Program-made: the position numbers and the translations under genes
Part shown: positions 60,601 to 63,120 of the stretch, one piece after another
Position numbering within the stretch: the stretch's first letter is position 1
Layout of the letters: each line of letters opens with the position of its first letter
Source: Henricia sp. BOLD:AAB3569
Lineage: Eukaryota > Echinodermata > Asteroidea > Spinulosida > Echinasteridae
Direction of reading: 5' to 3'
Assembly (NCBI GenBank): GCA_037783545.1
Contig: JBBELK010000461.1
Span: 248,001-312,000 of the forward strand
DNA: 64,000 nt
The notes under the pieces: model-generated
Databases searched by the model: none
What the model was told of the DNA's origin: nothing
Seen by the model: the letters and a program-made list of their open reading frames with translations, nothing else

Positions 60601-63026
60601 TAACAATCTGTGTGAACACGGGTTCTGTCAGCGTGCCGTTCCTACAAGCTATACATGTGACTGCCAAGATGGTTGGATGGGGCAGATGTGTGACAGACGT
60701 AAGTAGAAAACTGCTTAGGGTTTGATTCACACCGACTTACCGCGCACAATAACTTGCTTAAATTTGACGCGCATTGCTTTGAGAAAACAAACACGGGTTC
60801 TGCCGGCGTGCTGTTCCTACAAGCTACACATGTGTTGCTTTGAGAAAACAAACACGGGTTCTGCCGGCGTGCTGTTCCTACAAGCTACACATGTAATTGC
60901 CAGAATGGTTGAATGGGCCAGATGTGGGTCTGTCCGTACTAATGCGTACAACTGATAACTTGGAGAGTGAGACATAAAAGTGACTAAACGGCAAAACATT
61001 TGCCCCCTTTTGGCCTTAATTACATTCCCAATCACTTATTTTCTGTGATGACCAAAAATTCTTGAAGATGTCACGTTCGTAACAGAGACAGACATTAATT
61101 GCCATCTGAAAAGTGCTGAAGGCATTGATTACATTACAAAATAATACCCACACATTATGTATTAGCTGTAAAAGATTGATGAAACATTAACCTAAACCAA
61201 TTGTGTGTTGATTTCTTGCAATTACAGTGCCAAATAAGTCACGTATGTGATCACTGGACAGACATTTTGGGCCAATCGTCTGTCTTTGTGACAAACGTGT
61301 TTGCGTGAATCACCATAGACGACTGCCCCAGCCAAGTACATTACTTTTTGCAGACAATATTGTTGTAATTAATGAAAACTAGAGAATAGACACAATTCTT
61401 ACATGGCCTGGTATGTACTCGGAATGTAATAAAGAAATTACCATAAACAACTTCATAGTTTTTATCTACTTTTGAAAAAAGTCACAAAAGTGTACGCTTT
61501 AGTGTGGACAGACCCGTGTGTGATAGATGCAAGTAGAAGACTGCGAGTGATCGTGATCCCAATTTCTAAGGTTGGAGTCACATTGAGCCTTTCACGTGTC
61601 AAATTTGACGCATGTCTCTTTGAGAATAAAGTGGTGTGAAGGAAAGTTGGTCTGAACAAACGCACTGAAACACTTCGCCCAAGGTGATTCTGTGGTTTTC
61701 AGAGCAAATTTCCTCCACCAAATGTGCGTGCATTATTAACACGTGAAATTAGGCTCAGTGTCAATCTGTTCTTTATGTAAAGAACTGCAAACATTTCTGA
61801 AATTCTTGGAAAATTTGTCAATCTCAGGATTCCCAACTAGGCTTGAGCAATTCGATTCCACTTATTATGCATCCATTCTCAAAACAAACATCGCCATTGA
61901 GATTAGACAAACTGATACGAAACGCTGCTAAATTCCTATAATTTTGTAATTTCTGCATCATTAACATTAATCGATTTGCGATTCTGATTCCCACCTTATA
62001 ATTGTTTGTAAACAACTCCAGAGAGGATTCACCCAAGCTTACTCCCAAGCTCTAAAAATGCTTCAGGATTGTCAGCTGACAATCTGGGAGATTTTTAGAA
62101 TTAAGTGTCATCAGGAATCAAACTAAGTTTGAGCAATATATATGAGCATCCAACCGCTATATAGTGGTTGGATACTCGTATATACTGCTCAGACTTAGTT
62201 TGATTCCTGATTCCTATGTACTCGTATCAACAAAGGTATTCTACTTTACCTTTGCTATTTCAAGCCATTGTCTTTTGCAAACGGGTGCTTCATTACCTCA
62301 CTACAGTCAAATATGTTTTTTGAGGGAAACAGTGCACACAGAGTGTAAATGGCGCCCTCTCTTGATTGAGTGTAAACGGCACCCTCTCTATCTTGACTCG
62401 GCAGAAAGTGTACATAGTGTGTAAACAGCGCCCTCTCTTGATACTCTCCATGCATACTAAGATGGTACTGATTGCACCCAACTATTCTATCAGCCAAGAA
62501 GGTGTACTTTCTCAGAGATCTTACATTGTTATAGAAAACTTTCCCGAGATCTTTGAAAAAATTTCAAAATATTGAAGAAATCTTGCAGTCCATGAGATCA
62601 ATATAGACACATTGCCAGAAATTGTTATGAACACTTTTTTTGAGAAAAGTGTCAAAAGGGTAGGGCTGTTGTTTCAGGACATGAAATTTACAAAATTCCA
62701 CCCATCCCTTCAAAAAACTGCTTTTTTGAGATGTCCAAAAACTGATTACCTTATGTTTTGTTGTCTATTTCTCAGCAACTACATGTACTGGTCAGGTAAC
62801 ATCAGAAATCATAGCAGTTGGAACTTGCCGTAGTCGTGAGCCGTTCAACAACATCGCATGTAATGGTGAATGCGGTATCTCATGCTGTCGTCCTCAGCGT
62901 ATTCGCACCAAGGTCGTCACGCTTTACTGCGATGATGGCACAGAGGTCACGCATAAGGTCAAGTTAGTCCGGAGTTGCGCGTGCCAGGAGTGTATTCAGA
63001 GGACGGACAGTTTAAGCGAGCCGTAG
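884..63026 (+). CDS. slit: slit gene, 3' part (26 exons; D1 LRRCT to CTCK and stop)
   Basis: Secreted extracellular-matrix glycoprotein that binds Robo receptors and repels axons and migrating cells (family knowledge). The exons join in constant phase: one base completes an upstream codon, then 1,249 codons and a TAG at 63024. Domain order: LRRCT of D1, three complete LRRNT-LRR-LRRCT domains (D2-D4), six EGF repeats, laminin-G, a seventh EGF, and a C-terminal cystine knot. Complete Slits are roughly 1,500 residues, so about 250 are missing upstream. D2 carries the main Robo-binding surface in the family, and all of its exons are present. No frameshift or internal stop occurs in the selected exons. 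Introns range from 202 bp to 22 kb. The total was checked by exon lengths and phases; no transcript evidence was available. Confidence 0.96.
1048..3396 (+). other. intron (2.3 kb)
   Basis: GT-AG intron (GTAAGA to GTCTAG). No coding potential was recognised. It is AT-rich with short T and A runs and no clear repeat beyond low-complexity stretches such as the T-run near 1575-1585. Confidence 0.7.
3397..3538 (+). CDS. slit: slit exon: D2 LRRNT cap
   Basis: The cysteine motif [15 protein letters not shown] followed by [13 protein letters not shown] is the N-terminal cap of the second Slit LRR domain, the Robo-binding one. The first GT completes Gly from the previous exon. It ends in phase 2 at GTGAGT. 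142 nt. The sequence before the first cysteine is a short acidic linker. Confidence 0.94.
4674..5150. mobile_element. TIR element, MITE-like, GAGCTCGGGATC-rich
   Basis: The ends are inverted copies: TTACACCATGTTCACACTGG at the left against a right end whose complement reads TTACACCCTGTTTACACTTG. The GAGCTCGGGATC motif recurs inside in both orientations. About 0.48 kb with no transposase ORF, hence non-autonomous. Family unknown. Confidence 0.6.
5569..5602. repeat. poly-C run followed by A-run
   Basis: An almost uninterrupted run of more than 20 C, then AATAAAAAAAA. Simple low-complexity sequence, prone to length error. Confidence 0.8.
8219..8715. mobile_element. MITE-like element with 13-bp TIRs
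   Basis: Begins GCGTGTTTCTATT and ends AATAGAAACACGC, an exact 13-bp inverted pair; flanking TAAAA and TTAA extend it loosely. The inside contains CCGGTAAA motifs in both orientations and the 11-bp tandem array next to the left end. No transposase is present. Confidence 0.6.
8231..8294. repeat. 11-bp tandem repeat (TGTTGAAGATC)
   Basis: Six near-identical units of 11 bp; the last two change TGTT to TATT. It lies just inside the left terminus of the MITE-like element. Confidence 0.85.
9420..9535. repeat. short tandem repeat, ATACACTATACTT-like
   Basis: Degenerate repeats of TACATTA, CATACACTA and CTTATACACTATA inside the non-array insert of the AACTGG element. Confidence 0.6.
10511..10831. 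repeat. inverted block and near-perfect palindrome in the AACTGG array
   Basis: From about 10511 to 10788 the array units run in the opposite orientation (CCAGTT, AAAACAGTTTAAAACC). At 10789 the orientation flips back. The junction is a palindrome with 42-bp perfect arms around one central C at 10789, spanning 10747-10831. This is an inversion inside the minisatellite. Confidence 0.85.
12248..12622 (+). mobile_element. tRNA-derived SINE (type A) with TAA-repeat tail
   Basis: The head resembles a class II tRNA: GTGGCCGAGCGGTTTAGG (A box) and acceptor-like GGTACCGT pairing with ACGGTACC about 90 bp later. Next come a body with TGGGCAAGGCACTCAACC and CCATCCTTCGGAAGGGATG and a tail of about eleven TAA units. 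The same body occurs inverted at about 55204-55520. The GGCAAGGCACT core resembles the Deu-type SINE domain as I remember it; that link is an inference. The 5' end overlaps the GGTACC at the end of the AACTGG element. Confidence 0.8.
12628..12795 (+). mobile_element. tRNA-derived SINE (type B)
   Basis: The A-box-like TAGCTCAGCTGGTAGGGC and B-box-like GGTTTGAATCC lie 30-40 bp apart, followed by a tail with CATCCCATGTTTGGTCATTT and ACCATACCAAACACTG. The tail recurs near 14205, 29070 and 29270, showing a dispersed family rather than a functional tRNA. Confidence 0.7.
14205..14270 (+). mobile_element. SINE type B tail fragment
   Basis: TAGGTTTGGTCGTTTCATTT and CTATACCAAATATTGTATTC match the 3' part of the type B SINE. 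The tRNA-like head is absent. Confidence 0.5.
14377..15050. mobile_element. TIR element, MITE-like, with repeated AGTCCAATG motifs
   Basis: The left end GGTGTTCCCATTGGACT and right end AGTCCAATGAGAACATGCC are inverted copies with a few changes. The AGTCCAATGGG motif recurs inside in both orientations, as do GCGGAAAGTT-type blocks, so the element is built of inverted sub-repeats. No transposase. Confidence 0.6.
15600..15770 (+). mobile_element. tRNA-derived SINE (type C), degraded
   Basis: Shares CCATGTTTTGAGACCAC, a damaged A box, AGTTCGAATCCCGGTAGAGC and a CATTTGTATC tail with the better-preserved copy at 42388. Confidence 0.65.
17322..17341. repeat. AAAT microsatellite
   Basis: Five AAAT units in a row. 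Confidence 0.85.
18791..19022. repeat. direct repeat of about 70 bp, 160 bp apart
   Basis: ACACCCCTCTGTTTGGCC to CACCATTTAGCCC at 18791-18860 recurs almost exactly at 18951-19020. The sequence between the copies is unique. Recent local duplication. Confidence 0.8.
20541..20993. mobile_element. possible MITE with TAAAGGCCCG terminus
   Basis: The left end TAAAGGCCCGTTTACACTTG and a right part TTTTGAGTGTAAAC form an imperfect inverted pair, with GATTCGCC and GGCGAATTG inverted inside. The terminus resembles those at 50542 and 52406. Boundaries are uncertain. Confidence 0.45.
22937..23000. repeat. purine-rich G/GA low-complexity tract
   Basis: More than 60 bp almost only G and A with a few T, giving strong strand asymmetry. 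A mirrored C-rich tract lies at 3570-3640 in the same intron. Confidence 0.7.
25179..25392. mobile_element. single arm of the foldback family
   Basis: From TTTACGAGCGTATATTGG to GTGGAAAGACCC it matches, with scattered changes, the right arm of the large foldback at 59265-59676. Only one arm is present here, ending about 170 bp before the next slit exon. Confidence 0.75.
25563..25634 (+). CDS. slit: slit exon: D2 LRR1
   Basis: 72 nt coding for [18 protein letters not shown] and so on, an LRR of the LxxNxIxxIPxxAF type. The first base completes Leu from the D2 cap exon, and the last two wait for the next exon (Ile). Acceptor CTTACAG, donor GTAAGT. The RLEQN phrase is a Slit D2 hallmark. Confidence 0.95.
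25837..25908 (+). CDS. slit: slit exon: D2 LRR2
   Basis: 72-nt LRR module, [18 protein letters not shown], only 202 bp after the previous exon. Acceptor CAACAG, donor GTAAGT. Phase identical to the neighbouring modules. Confidence 0.95.
25909..28879 (+). other. intron (3.0 kb) ending in tandem exon copies
   Basis: GTAAGT to GGCTACAG. The first 2.4 kb has no recognised feature apart from short TCACATG-type repeats at 25925-26000. The last 580 bp are the tandem partial copies of the next exon. Confidence 0.75.
28296..28879 (+). pseudogene. tandem partial copies of the D2 LRR3-4 exon (155-bp period)
   Basis: A 155-bp unit repeats almost perfectly. Exon starts are at 28415, 28570 and 28725, before the true exon at 28880, and a 5'-truncated piece starts at 28296. 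Each unit holds acceptor TTGGCTACAG and the first 95 or so nt of the exon, then intron-like ACTAACAATCATACTGTATG. The unit length is not a multiple of three. The only visible donor (GTATGT) would give a 112-nt exon in the wrong phase. The copy at 28725 has lost its AG (ACAA at 28721-28724). They are most likely exon debris. Confidence 0.9.
28880..29023 (+). CDS. slit: slit exon: D2 LRR3 and LRR4
   Basis: 144 nt, two LRR modules fused in one exon: [15 protein letters not shown] and [18 protein letters not shown]. Acceptor GGCTACAG, donor GTAAGT. It is chosen over the three upstream copies because only this one runs through both repeats to a donor in the right phase. Exon sequence at its end (CTCATCGCACTCCACTT) is absent from the copies. 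Confidence 0.94.
29060..29345 (+). mobile_element. SINE type B fragments
   Basis: 29070-29140 carries the tail (CATTCCATGTTTGGCTGTTT, CATACCAAATATTG). 29195-29345 carries a damaged head with GTGTTTGAATCCC and a second tail. This makes two overlapping or tandem insertions inside a 790-bp intron. Confidence 0.55.
29814..29885 (+). CDS. slit: slit exon: D2 LRR5
   Basis: 72-nt module, [18 protein letters not shown], then RNLQTM. Acceptor TTTTCAG, donor GTAAGT. It corresponds to the last repeat before the D2 cap. Confidence 0.95.
30700..30862 (-). mobile_element. tRNA-derived SINE (type D), minus strand
   Basis: On the minus strand: GCCATGGCGGAGCGGTCTAG, then a perfect B box GTGGGTTCGAATCCC, then a tail with TTTGCCCAAGGATG. 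The head looks like a Leu or Ser tRNA, but the acceptor ends do not pair well, so it is read as a SINE rather than a tRNA gene. Confidence 0.6.
32455..32540 (+). mobile_element. degraded tRNA-type SINE fragment
   Basis: GCCCAGTGTGTCAGAGGTCTCGG resembles the anticodon-to-T-arm part of the type B copies. The A and B boxes are broken. Confidence 0.4.
32889..33357. repeat. 18-bp minisatellite (CATAAGTTGGTCGCATCT)
   Basis: About 25 units. The core 33010-33260 is near perfect, with degenerate units and lost trinucleotides at both edges. A chance ORF through it reads a periodic VASHKL peptide; it has no start context or homology and is not a gene. Confidence 0.9.
36414..36638. mobile_element. MITE with TACTGTAAAA termini
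   Basis: Begins TACTGTAAAAACTGAAATATTCGCG and ends with its near complement (CGCGAAAATATTGGC then TTTTACAGTA). GCGAAAATA blocks recur inside in both orientations. TA at each end fits a Tc1/mariner-type target site. About 225 bp, non-autonomous. Confidence 0.8.
37566..37654 (+). pseudogene. remnant copy of D2 LRRCT exon
   Basis: GGCACCTACATG, then CTCGGAATCCTCTCATCTG and CTGCAACCTG, then directly AGAGACTCAATCAGATGAAA and AGTATC. These are the beginning and the end of the following exon (37680), with about 100 nt deleted between. No acceptor AG and no donor. A decayed tandem duplicate. Confidence 0.85.
37680..37843 (+). CDS. slit: slit exon: D2 LRRCT cap
   Basis: [16 protein letters not shown], then GARC and FKCK give the four cap cysteines of D2. 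164 nt, acceptor AATCCAG, donor GTAATC. Ends with one base of the next codon (Asp). Confidence 0.95.
37915..38085 (+). mobile_element. degraded SINE (type E)
   Basis: TTGTGGGTTCGTATGTCACC (damaged B box), then GTCCGTGGGCAAGACACTT and CCTTGGCCAGGTAGCC. Related in layout to the type A body (GGGCAAGRCACT). Confidence 0.45.
38148..38391. mobile_element. palindromic MITE with 90-bp arms
   Basis: The left arm from ACCAGGAGCAGGAGGTACC through ACTTATTTCAAGTCTGA is repeated inverted at the right with about 15% change. The short spacer holds TATAATGTACC. Near-complete foldback, no ORF. Confidence 0.75.
39626..39776 (+). CDS. slit: slit exon: D3 LRRNT cap
   Basis: Reads the linker [14 protein letters not shown], then [14 protein letters not shown] and [11 protein letters not shown]: the N-cap of the third LRR domain. 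Acceptor TATTAG; using the CAG six bases later would remove two residues but keep phase, so the exact start is slightly uncertain. Donor GTAAGT. 151 nt. Confidence 0.93.
39810..40690 (+). pseudogene. six tandem partial copies of the D3 LRRNT exon (about 160-bp period)
   Basis: Copies of the exon's last 110 nt plus donor and first intron bases follow the true exon. The GAGCT|GTAAGT junctions fall at 39936, 40096, 40256, 40410, 40570 and 40682. The last copy is shortened internally. None keeps the exon's 5' part or an acceptor. Read-through from the true exon meets a stop at once (CTG TAA), so use of the later donors would not give protein. They are silent duplicate donors. Confidence 0.92.
40800..40890 (+). 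mobile_element. SINE type A fragment
   Basis: GTGGTACCCGTGCCCCTTGACC, AGGCACTTAACCACAATTGC and CCATCCTCCACAATGATG match the body of the type A SINE. The tRNA head and TAA tail are missing. Confidence 0.55.
40996..41070 (+). CDS. slit: slit exon: D3 LRR1
   Basis: 75 nt: [19 protein letters not shown], then INLRKL. One residue longer than the standard LRR module; the first D3 repeat of human Slit2, as I recall it, is also 25 residues. Acceptor TTTCTAG, donor GTAAGT. Confidence 0.94.
41103..41348. mobile_element. MITE with 23-bp TIRs (TATTCCTGAA)
   Basis: TATTCCTGAATGCGTGAGGGC at the left and GCCCTCATGCGTTCAGGAATA at the right differ at one base over the first 20. CG-rich interior. TA at both ends. 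The ORFs in it show no domain. Confidence 0.8.
42388..42565 (+). mobile_element. tRNA-derived SINE (type C)
   Basis: The head GGCTTCATAGCTCAATTAGT (A box) and CGGTTCAAATCCCGG (B box) with a GGCT/AGCC acceptor remnant look like a tRNA of about 73 nt at 42412-42484. The flanking CCATGTTTTGAGACCACC and the tail recur at 15600, so this is a dispersed element. Whether the tRNA part is still transcribed by Pol III cannot be told here. Confidence 0.7.
42704..42775 (+). CDS. slit: slit exon: D3 LRR2
   Basis: 72-nt module, [18 protein letters not shown], then ENLYEL. Acceptor CAACAG, donor GTAAGA. Confidence 0.95.
44386..44416. repeat. poly-C run
   Basis: More than 24 consecutive C near the 3' end of the intron. 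Like the C- or G-runs at 5569, 38741 and 48797, its length may be unreliable. Confidence 0.8.
44657..44728 (+). CDS. slit: slit exon: D3 LRR3
   Basis: 72-nt module, [18 protein letters not shown], then KKLRTL. Acceptor TTTCTAG, donor GTAAGT. Preceded by a C-rich run and pyrimidine-rich tract. Confidence 0.95.
44953..45129. mobile_element. MITE, TAATAAGAG termini
   Basis: ACAGTTGAACATCCTTAATAAG at the left is matched by the complement of CTTATTATCGAGGTTCGATTGT at the right; CTTGTTATAA motifs occur inside. About 177 bp. Confidence 0.65.
45744..45853. mobile_element. 110-bp palindromic MITE
   Basis: GGGGCGCGTTCAATAGTGCA and TACGT at the left are mirrored at the right with three changes in 30 bp. 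The interior is only about 50 bp. Confidence 0.8.
46262..46345. repeat. 18-bp GC-rich tandem repeat (CGCGCGCACGGAATTTCA)
   Basis: Four and a half units, each with a CGCGCG core and GGAATTTC. Very CpG-rich compared with the AT-rich surroundings. Confidence 0.88.
46493..46672. mobile_element. palindromic element, arms about 80 bp
   Basis: CAAATATTGATGACTGCT through GATCTTAAG is mirrored by CAAGATCACC through AGCAGTCATTAATATTTG, with a short GC-rich spacer. No ORF of note. Confidence 0.75.
47693..47764 (+). CDS. slit: slit exon: D3 LRR4
   Basis: 72-nt module, [18 protein letters not shown], then RSLRLL. Acceptor CTTCAG, donor GTGAGT. Confidence 0.95.
48331..48402 (+). CDS. slit: slit exon: D3 LRR5
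   Basis: 72-nt module, [18 protein letters not shown], then IELSTV. Acceptor CCATCAG, donor GTAAGC. Confidence 0.94.
48560..48775 (-). mobile_element. SINE type A remnant, minus strand
   Basis: CACTGGACCAATGGCTTTACATCC, GATAGAGCAATTAGG and CCTTGTTCAAGGG correspond to the complement of the type A body, strongly mutated. Confidence 0.55.
48830..49345 (+). pseudogene. decayed tandem copies of the D3 LRRCT exon start
   Basis: Three or four blurred units of roughly 130 bp repeat an intron end plus exon start. Examples are TTACAGGAACTTGATAGGCA at 48959 and ATACAGGAACTTAATGGGCA then GTCCACTCAACTGT at 49102; a piece AACTTGATGTGGCAGTTCAC is at 48837. All resemble the true exon start at 49849 (TTACAG, CAATCTGATGGGTAATCCAC). 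Frames are broken, so not functional. Confidence 0.7.
49849..50012 (+). CDS. slit: slit exon: D3 LRRCT cap
   Basis: [16 protein letters not shown], then NPIC and FSCE. 164 nt, acceptor CCTTACAG, donor GTACGG. Ends with one base of the next codon (Glu). Confidence 0.95.
50542..51026. mobile_element. 485-bp MITE with 50-bp TIRs (TAAGGCCCGCTTC)
   Basis: TAAGGCCCGCTTCAAACTTC through GAATTAAATTCAACTTG is mirrored at the right end with a handful of changes, and TA remains at each side. Further inverted copies of GGCACAAGCACG occur inside. Its terminus resembles those at 20541 and 52406. Confidence 0.85.
51320..51425 (+). pseudogene. remnant copy of D4 LRRNT exon
   Basis: ATCATTGTAATGTGAAT followed by TGCCTGCTGTCCGTAGCCTG, CAGGGAGTGT and GGTAGCGTGG repeats intron end and exon of the next exon about 133 bp downstream. 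The acceptor and nine exon bases are deleted and the frame is lost. Confidence 0.85.
51502..51634 (+). CDS. slit: slit exon: D4 LRRNT cap
   Basis: [17 protein letters not shown], then [12 protein letters not shown]-cap of the fourth LRR domain. Acceptor GCCAACAG, donor GTAGGT. 133 nt in the expected phase (enters with two bases, leaves with two). Confidence 0.93.
52168..52236 (+). CDS. slit: slit exon: D4 LRR1
   Basis: 69 nt, [20 protein letters not shown]. One residue shorter than the usual module; the first D4 repeat of human Slit2, as I recall it, is also short. Acceptor TTTCCAG, donor GTAAGA. Confidence 0.94.
52406..52572. mobile_element. 167-bp MITE with 45-bp TIRs (TAAAGCGGGCCTCCC)
   Basis: The right end mirrors TAAAGCGGGCCTCCC and the following TTTTGCCAC and TCCAAC segment. 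Flanked by TA. Non-coding. Confidence 0.85.
52726..52797 (+). CDS. slit: slit exon: D4 LRR2
   Basis: 72-nt module, [18 protein letters not shown], then TKLSTL. Acceptor CTACAG, donor GTGAGT. Confidence 0.95.
53159..53230 (+). CDS. slit: slit exon: D4 LRR3
   Basis: 72-nt module, [18 protein letters not shown], then HSLRIL; ILSYNR is typical of this Slit repeat. Acceptor TGTGCAG, donor GTAAGT. Confidence 0.95.
53469..53540 (+). CDS. slit: slit exon: D4 LRR4
   Basis: 72-nt module, [18 protein letters not shown], then HSLTHM. Acceptor TTCGCAG, donor GTAAGC. Confidence 0.95.
53660..53957 (+). repeat. tandem 181-bp copies leading into D4 LRRCT exon
   Basis: The intron holds one full and one partial extra unit of 181 bp, each ending in the intron tail CTTTTGTCTGTACAG. 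The unit includes the first 100 or so nt of the following exon and then intron-like CCTTCATTTCATTGGTCTTGG. Identity with the true exon is very high, so it is recent. Confidence 0.92.
53777..53887 (+). CDS. slit: possible in-frame cassette exon (duplicated half LRRCT)
   Basis: This copy keeps the same acceptor as the true exon (TTTGTCTGTACAG) and gains a plausible donor (TTTTG|GTAAAG) where the copy diverges. It is 111 nt, enters and leaves in the same phase as the LRR exons, and has no stop. Inclusion would add 37 residues beginning [16 protein letters not shown] before the real cap, with three cysteines inside and a fourth made at the junction. Whether it is spliced is unknown; the default transcript is assumed to skip it. 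Confidence 0.35.
53958..54121 (+). CDS. slit: slit exon: D4 LRRCT cap
   Basis: [16 protein letters not shown], then IAKC and FVCN. The 164-nt length equals the other three caps. Acceptor CTGTACAG, donor GTGAGT. Chosen over the upstream copy because only this one contains the complete cap up to the last cysteine. Confidence 0.94.
54122..54571 (+). other. intron (450 bp)
   Basis: GTGAGT to TCAACAG. Possible inverted pair around TTTGCACATG and CATGCGCAAAG (54350-54430) with GACGTCA motifs; no coding potential. Confidence 0.6.
54572..54785 (+). CDS. slit: slit exon: EGF1 and first half of EGF2
   Basis: Reads a short linker with [17 protein letters not shown], the [16 protein letters not shown] end of EGF1, then [15 protein letters not shown] of EGF2. 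Acceptor TTCAACAG; donor TTCAG|GTCAGT. 214 nt, leaves two bases of Arg that the next exon completes. Two more copies of its 3' end with donors follow in the intron. Confidence 0.93.
54786..55203 (+). repeat. in-frame tandem copies of the EGF2 half-exon (165-bp period)
   Basis: The exon end and following intron repeat exactly at 165 bp: the GAGGTGCAGCTAGATGC motif starts at 54709, 54874 and 55039, with a remnant near 55193. Donors GTCAGT lie at 54786, 54951 and 55116. Because 165 is a multiple of three and no stop occurs before 55201, using the second or third donor would extend the exon in frame by 55 or 110 residues. Each addition would hold a half EGF ([14 protein letters not shown]) plus a hydrophobic linker. 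Default use of the first donor is assumed since it gives a canonical EGF2. Confidence 0.88.
55204..55520 (-). mobile_element. tRNA-derived SINE (type A), minus strand
   Basis: On the minus strand: GGGTTCGAATCCGGCTGCGG (B box), TGCCCTTGGGCAAGGCACTC, CCATCCTTCGGAAGGGATG, then the ATAATAATA tail. It is the inverse partner of the copy at 12248. Confidence 0.82.
55735..55874 (+). CDS. slit: slit exon: end of EGF2 and most of EGF3
   Basis: [15 protein letters not shown] closes EGF2. [17 protein letters not shown] and [13 protein letters not shown] are EGF3, with the DGINNYTC phrase typical of Slit EGF3. 140 nt, acceptor TTGGCAG, donor GTAAAC. Confidence 0.94.
56196..56289 (+). CDS. slit: slit exon: end of EGF3 and first part of EGF4
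   Basis: [17 protein letters not shown], then [13 protein letters not shown]. 94 nt, acceptor CCTCAAG, donor GTGAGG. The two-residue-longer spacing between the first EGF4 cysteines resembles that of other Slits. Confidence 0.92.
56371..57737. mobile_element. pogo/Tigger-like TIR element (1.37 kb), non-coding
   Basis: TACAGTAAACCTCGGATAAG at the left end and AAGGTTTACTGTA at the right end. CAGT-AACCTCGGATAA is the pogo/Tigger-type terminus as I know it, with TA target sites. TCCGACTTA motifs repeat near both ends. No transposase ORF survives, so it is a deletion derivative. The flanks TCTGATAAGTACTGACG and TCTGATGTCCTGACG look duplicated. Confidence 0.7.
58131..58355. mobile_element. 225-bp MITE with 32-bp TIRs
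   Basis: TAGGGGCCGTCCAAAGTTGT and CAACATTTTCAC at the left are mirrored at the right with two or three changes. TA at both ends. A second inverted pair (AACATTTTACTACC) lies inside. Ends 70 bp before the next exon. Confidence 0.85.
58424..59178 (+). CDS. slit: slit exon: end of EGF4, EGF5, EGF6 and most of laminin-G
   Basis: The largest exon, 755 nt. [14 protein letters not shown] ends EGF4; [14 protein letters not shown] is EGF5; [15 protein letters not shown] is EGF6. Next comes the laminin-G (ALPS) domain with [53 protein letters not shown] and APMFIGGVP. The stretch before EGF6 (VVFPQTSPC) aligns with the Slit N/C proteolytic cleavage region. Acceptor CTTTAAG, donor AAG|GTACAT. Confidence 0.95.
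59265..59676. mobile_element. 412-bp foldback (two long inverted arms)
   Basis: From GTCTTTCCACAGTAAAGGGG to CCGTGGAAAGAC. The arms are about 185-200 bp and mirror each other with moderate divergence around a short spacer near 59455-59470. The outer ends pair (GTCTTTCCAC with GTGGAAAGAC). It starts only 87 bp after the LamG exon donor. A lone related arm is at 25179. Confidence 0.85.
59677..60491 (+). other. rest of intron, no further feature seen
   Basis: AT-rich sequence up to the acceptor AACACAG. No exon or repeat recognised. Confidence 0.6.
60492..60698 (+). CDS. slit: slit exon: end of laminin-G and EGF7
   Basis: [20 protein letters not shown] and VVSGC finish LamG, with the GC-x-R turn that follows the LamG body in Slits. 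[17 protein letters not shown] and [16 protein letters not shown] form the only EGF after LamG. 207 nt, acceptor AACACAG, donor GTAAGT. Leaves one base (C). Confidence 0.94.
60780..60935 (+). pseudogene. two remnant copies of the EGF7 exon interior
   Basis: AACACGGGTTCTGCCGGCG and TGCTGTTCCTACAAGCTAC occur twice, 64 bp apart, at about 60790 and 60854. The second copy runs on through ATTGCCAGAATGGTTGAAT, matching the true exon but with a stop where the exon has Trp. No splice sites. Confidence 0.88.
60936..62775 (+). other. intron remainder
   Basis: Contains the palindrome at 62111 and repeats at 61565-61770 (related to 540-770) and 61840-62050 (GGCTTGAGCAATTCGATTCC, related to 43443-43555 and 49340-49640). 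62345-62440 has three units with GTGTAAA and GCGCCCTCTCTTGAT or GGCACCCTCTC. No coding potential. Ends at TTTCTCAG. Confidence 0.6.
62111..62210. repeat. 100-bp loop-less palindrome
   Basis: Two 50-nt arms, starting TCAGGAATCAAACTAAGT, meet without spacer at CTAT|ATAG. They differ at five positions, all transitions. An RNA from either strand would fold into an almost complete 50-bp duplex. Probably a MITE. Confidence 0.85.
62776..63026 (+). CDS. slit: slit last exon: CTCK cystine knot and stop
   Basis: The C-terminal cystine-knot: ten cysteines in the pattern CTG, GTC, CNGEC, SCC, YC, SCAC and EC. Spacing CxGxC followed by CC and final CxCxxC is the CTCK signature. TAG at 63024-63026 ends the protein after SLSEP. 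Acceptor TTTCTCAG; enters with two bases (completing Pro). Confidence 0.95.
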
Positions 63027-63120
63027 TAAAGGTACGCGCCTCCCAGGAATCGTATATAAATTTGTATAAAAAGTATTCTACTGAAAAATAATAACAATAA
63101 AAAACTTGTATGCTATAGCC
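63027..63120 (+). terminator. slit: slit 3' UTR and poly(A) signal
   Basis: The 3' UTR starts after TAG. An AATAAA hexamer lies at 63096-63101, about 70 nt after the stop, followed by a T-rich region near 63130-63180. The short 3' UTR is a prediction; longer forms are possible. Confidence 0.6.

Noticed and set aside
60296-60706. 136-residue ORF with hydrophobic N-terminus
   Set aside because: Intron read-through into the LamG/EGF7 exon; a good acceptor (AACACAG) sits at the junction.
3539-62775. miR-218 in a slit intron, as in vertebrate SLIT2 and SLIT3
   Set aside because: I looked by eye for the TTGTGCTTGATCTAACC core on both strands and did not see it. A more diverged precursor cannot be excluded.
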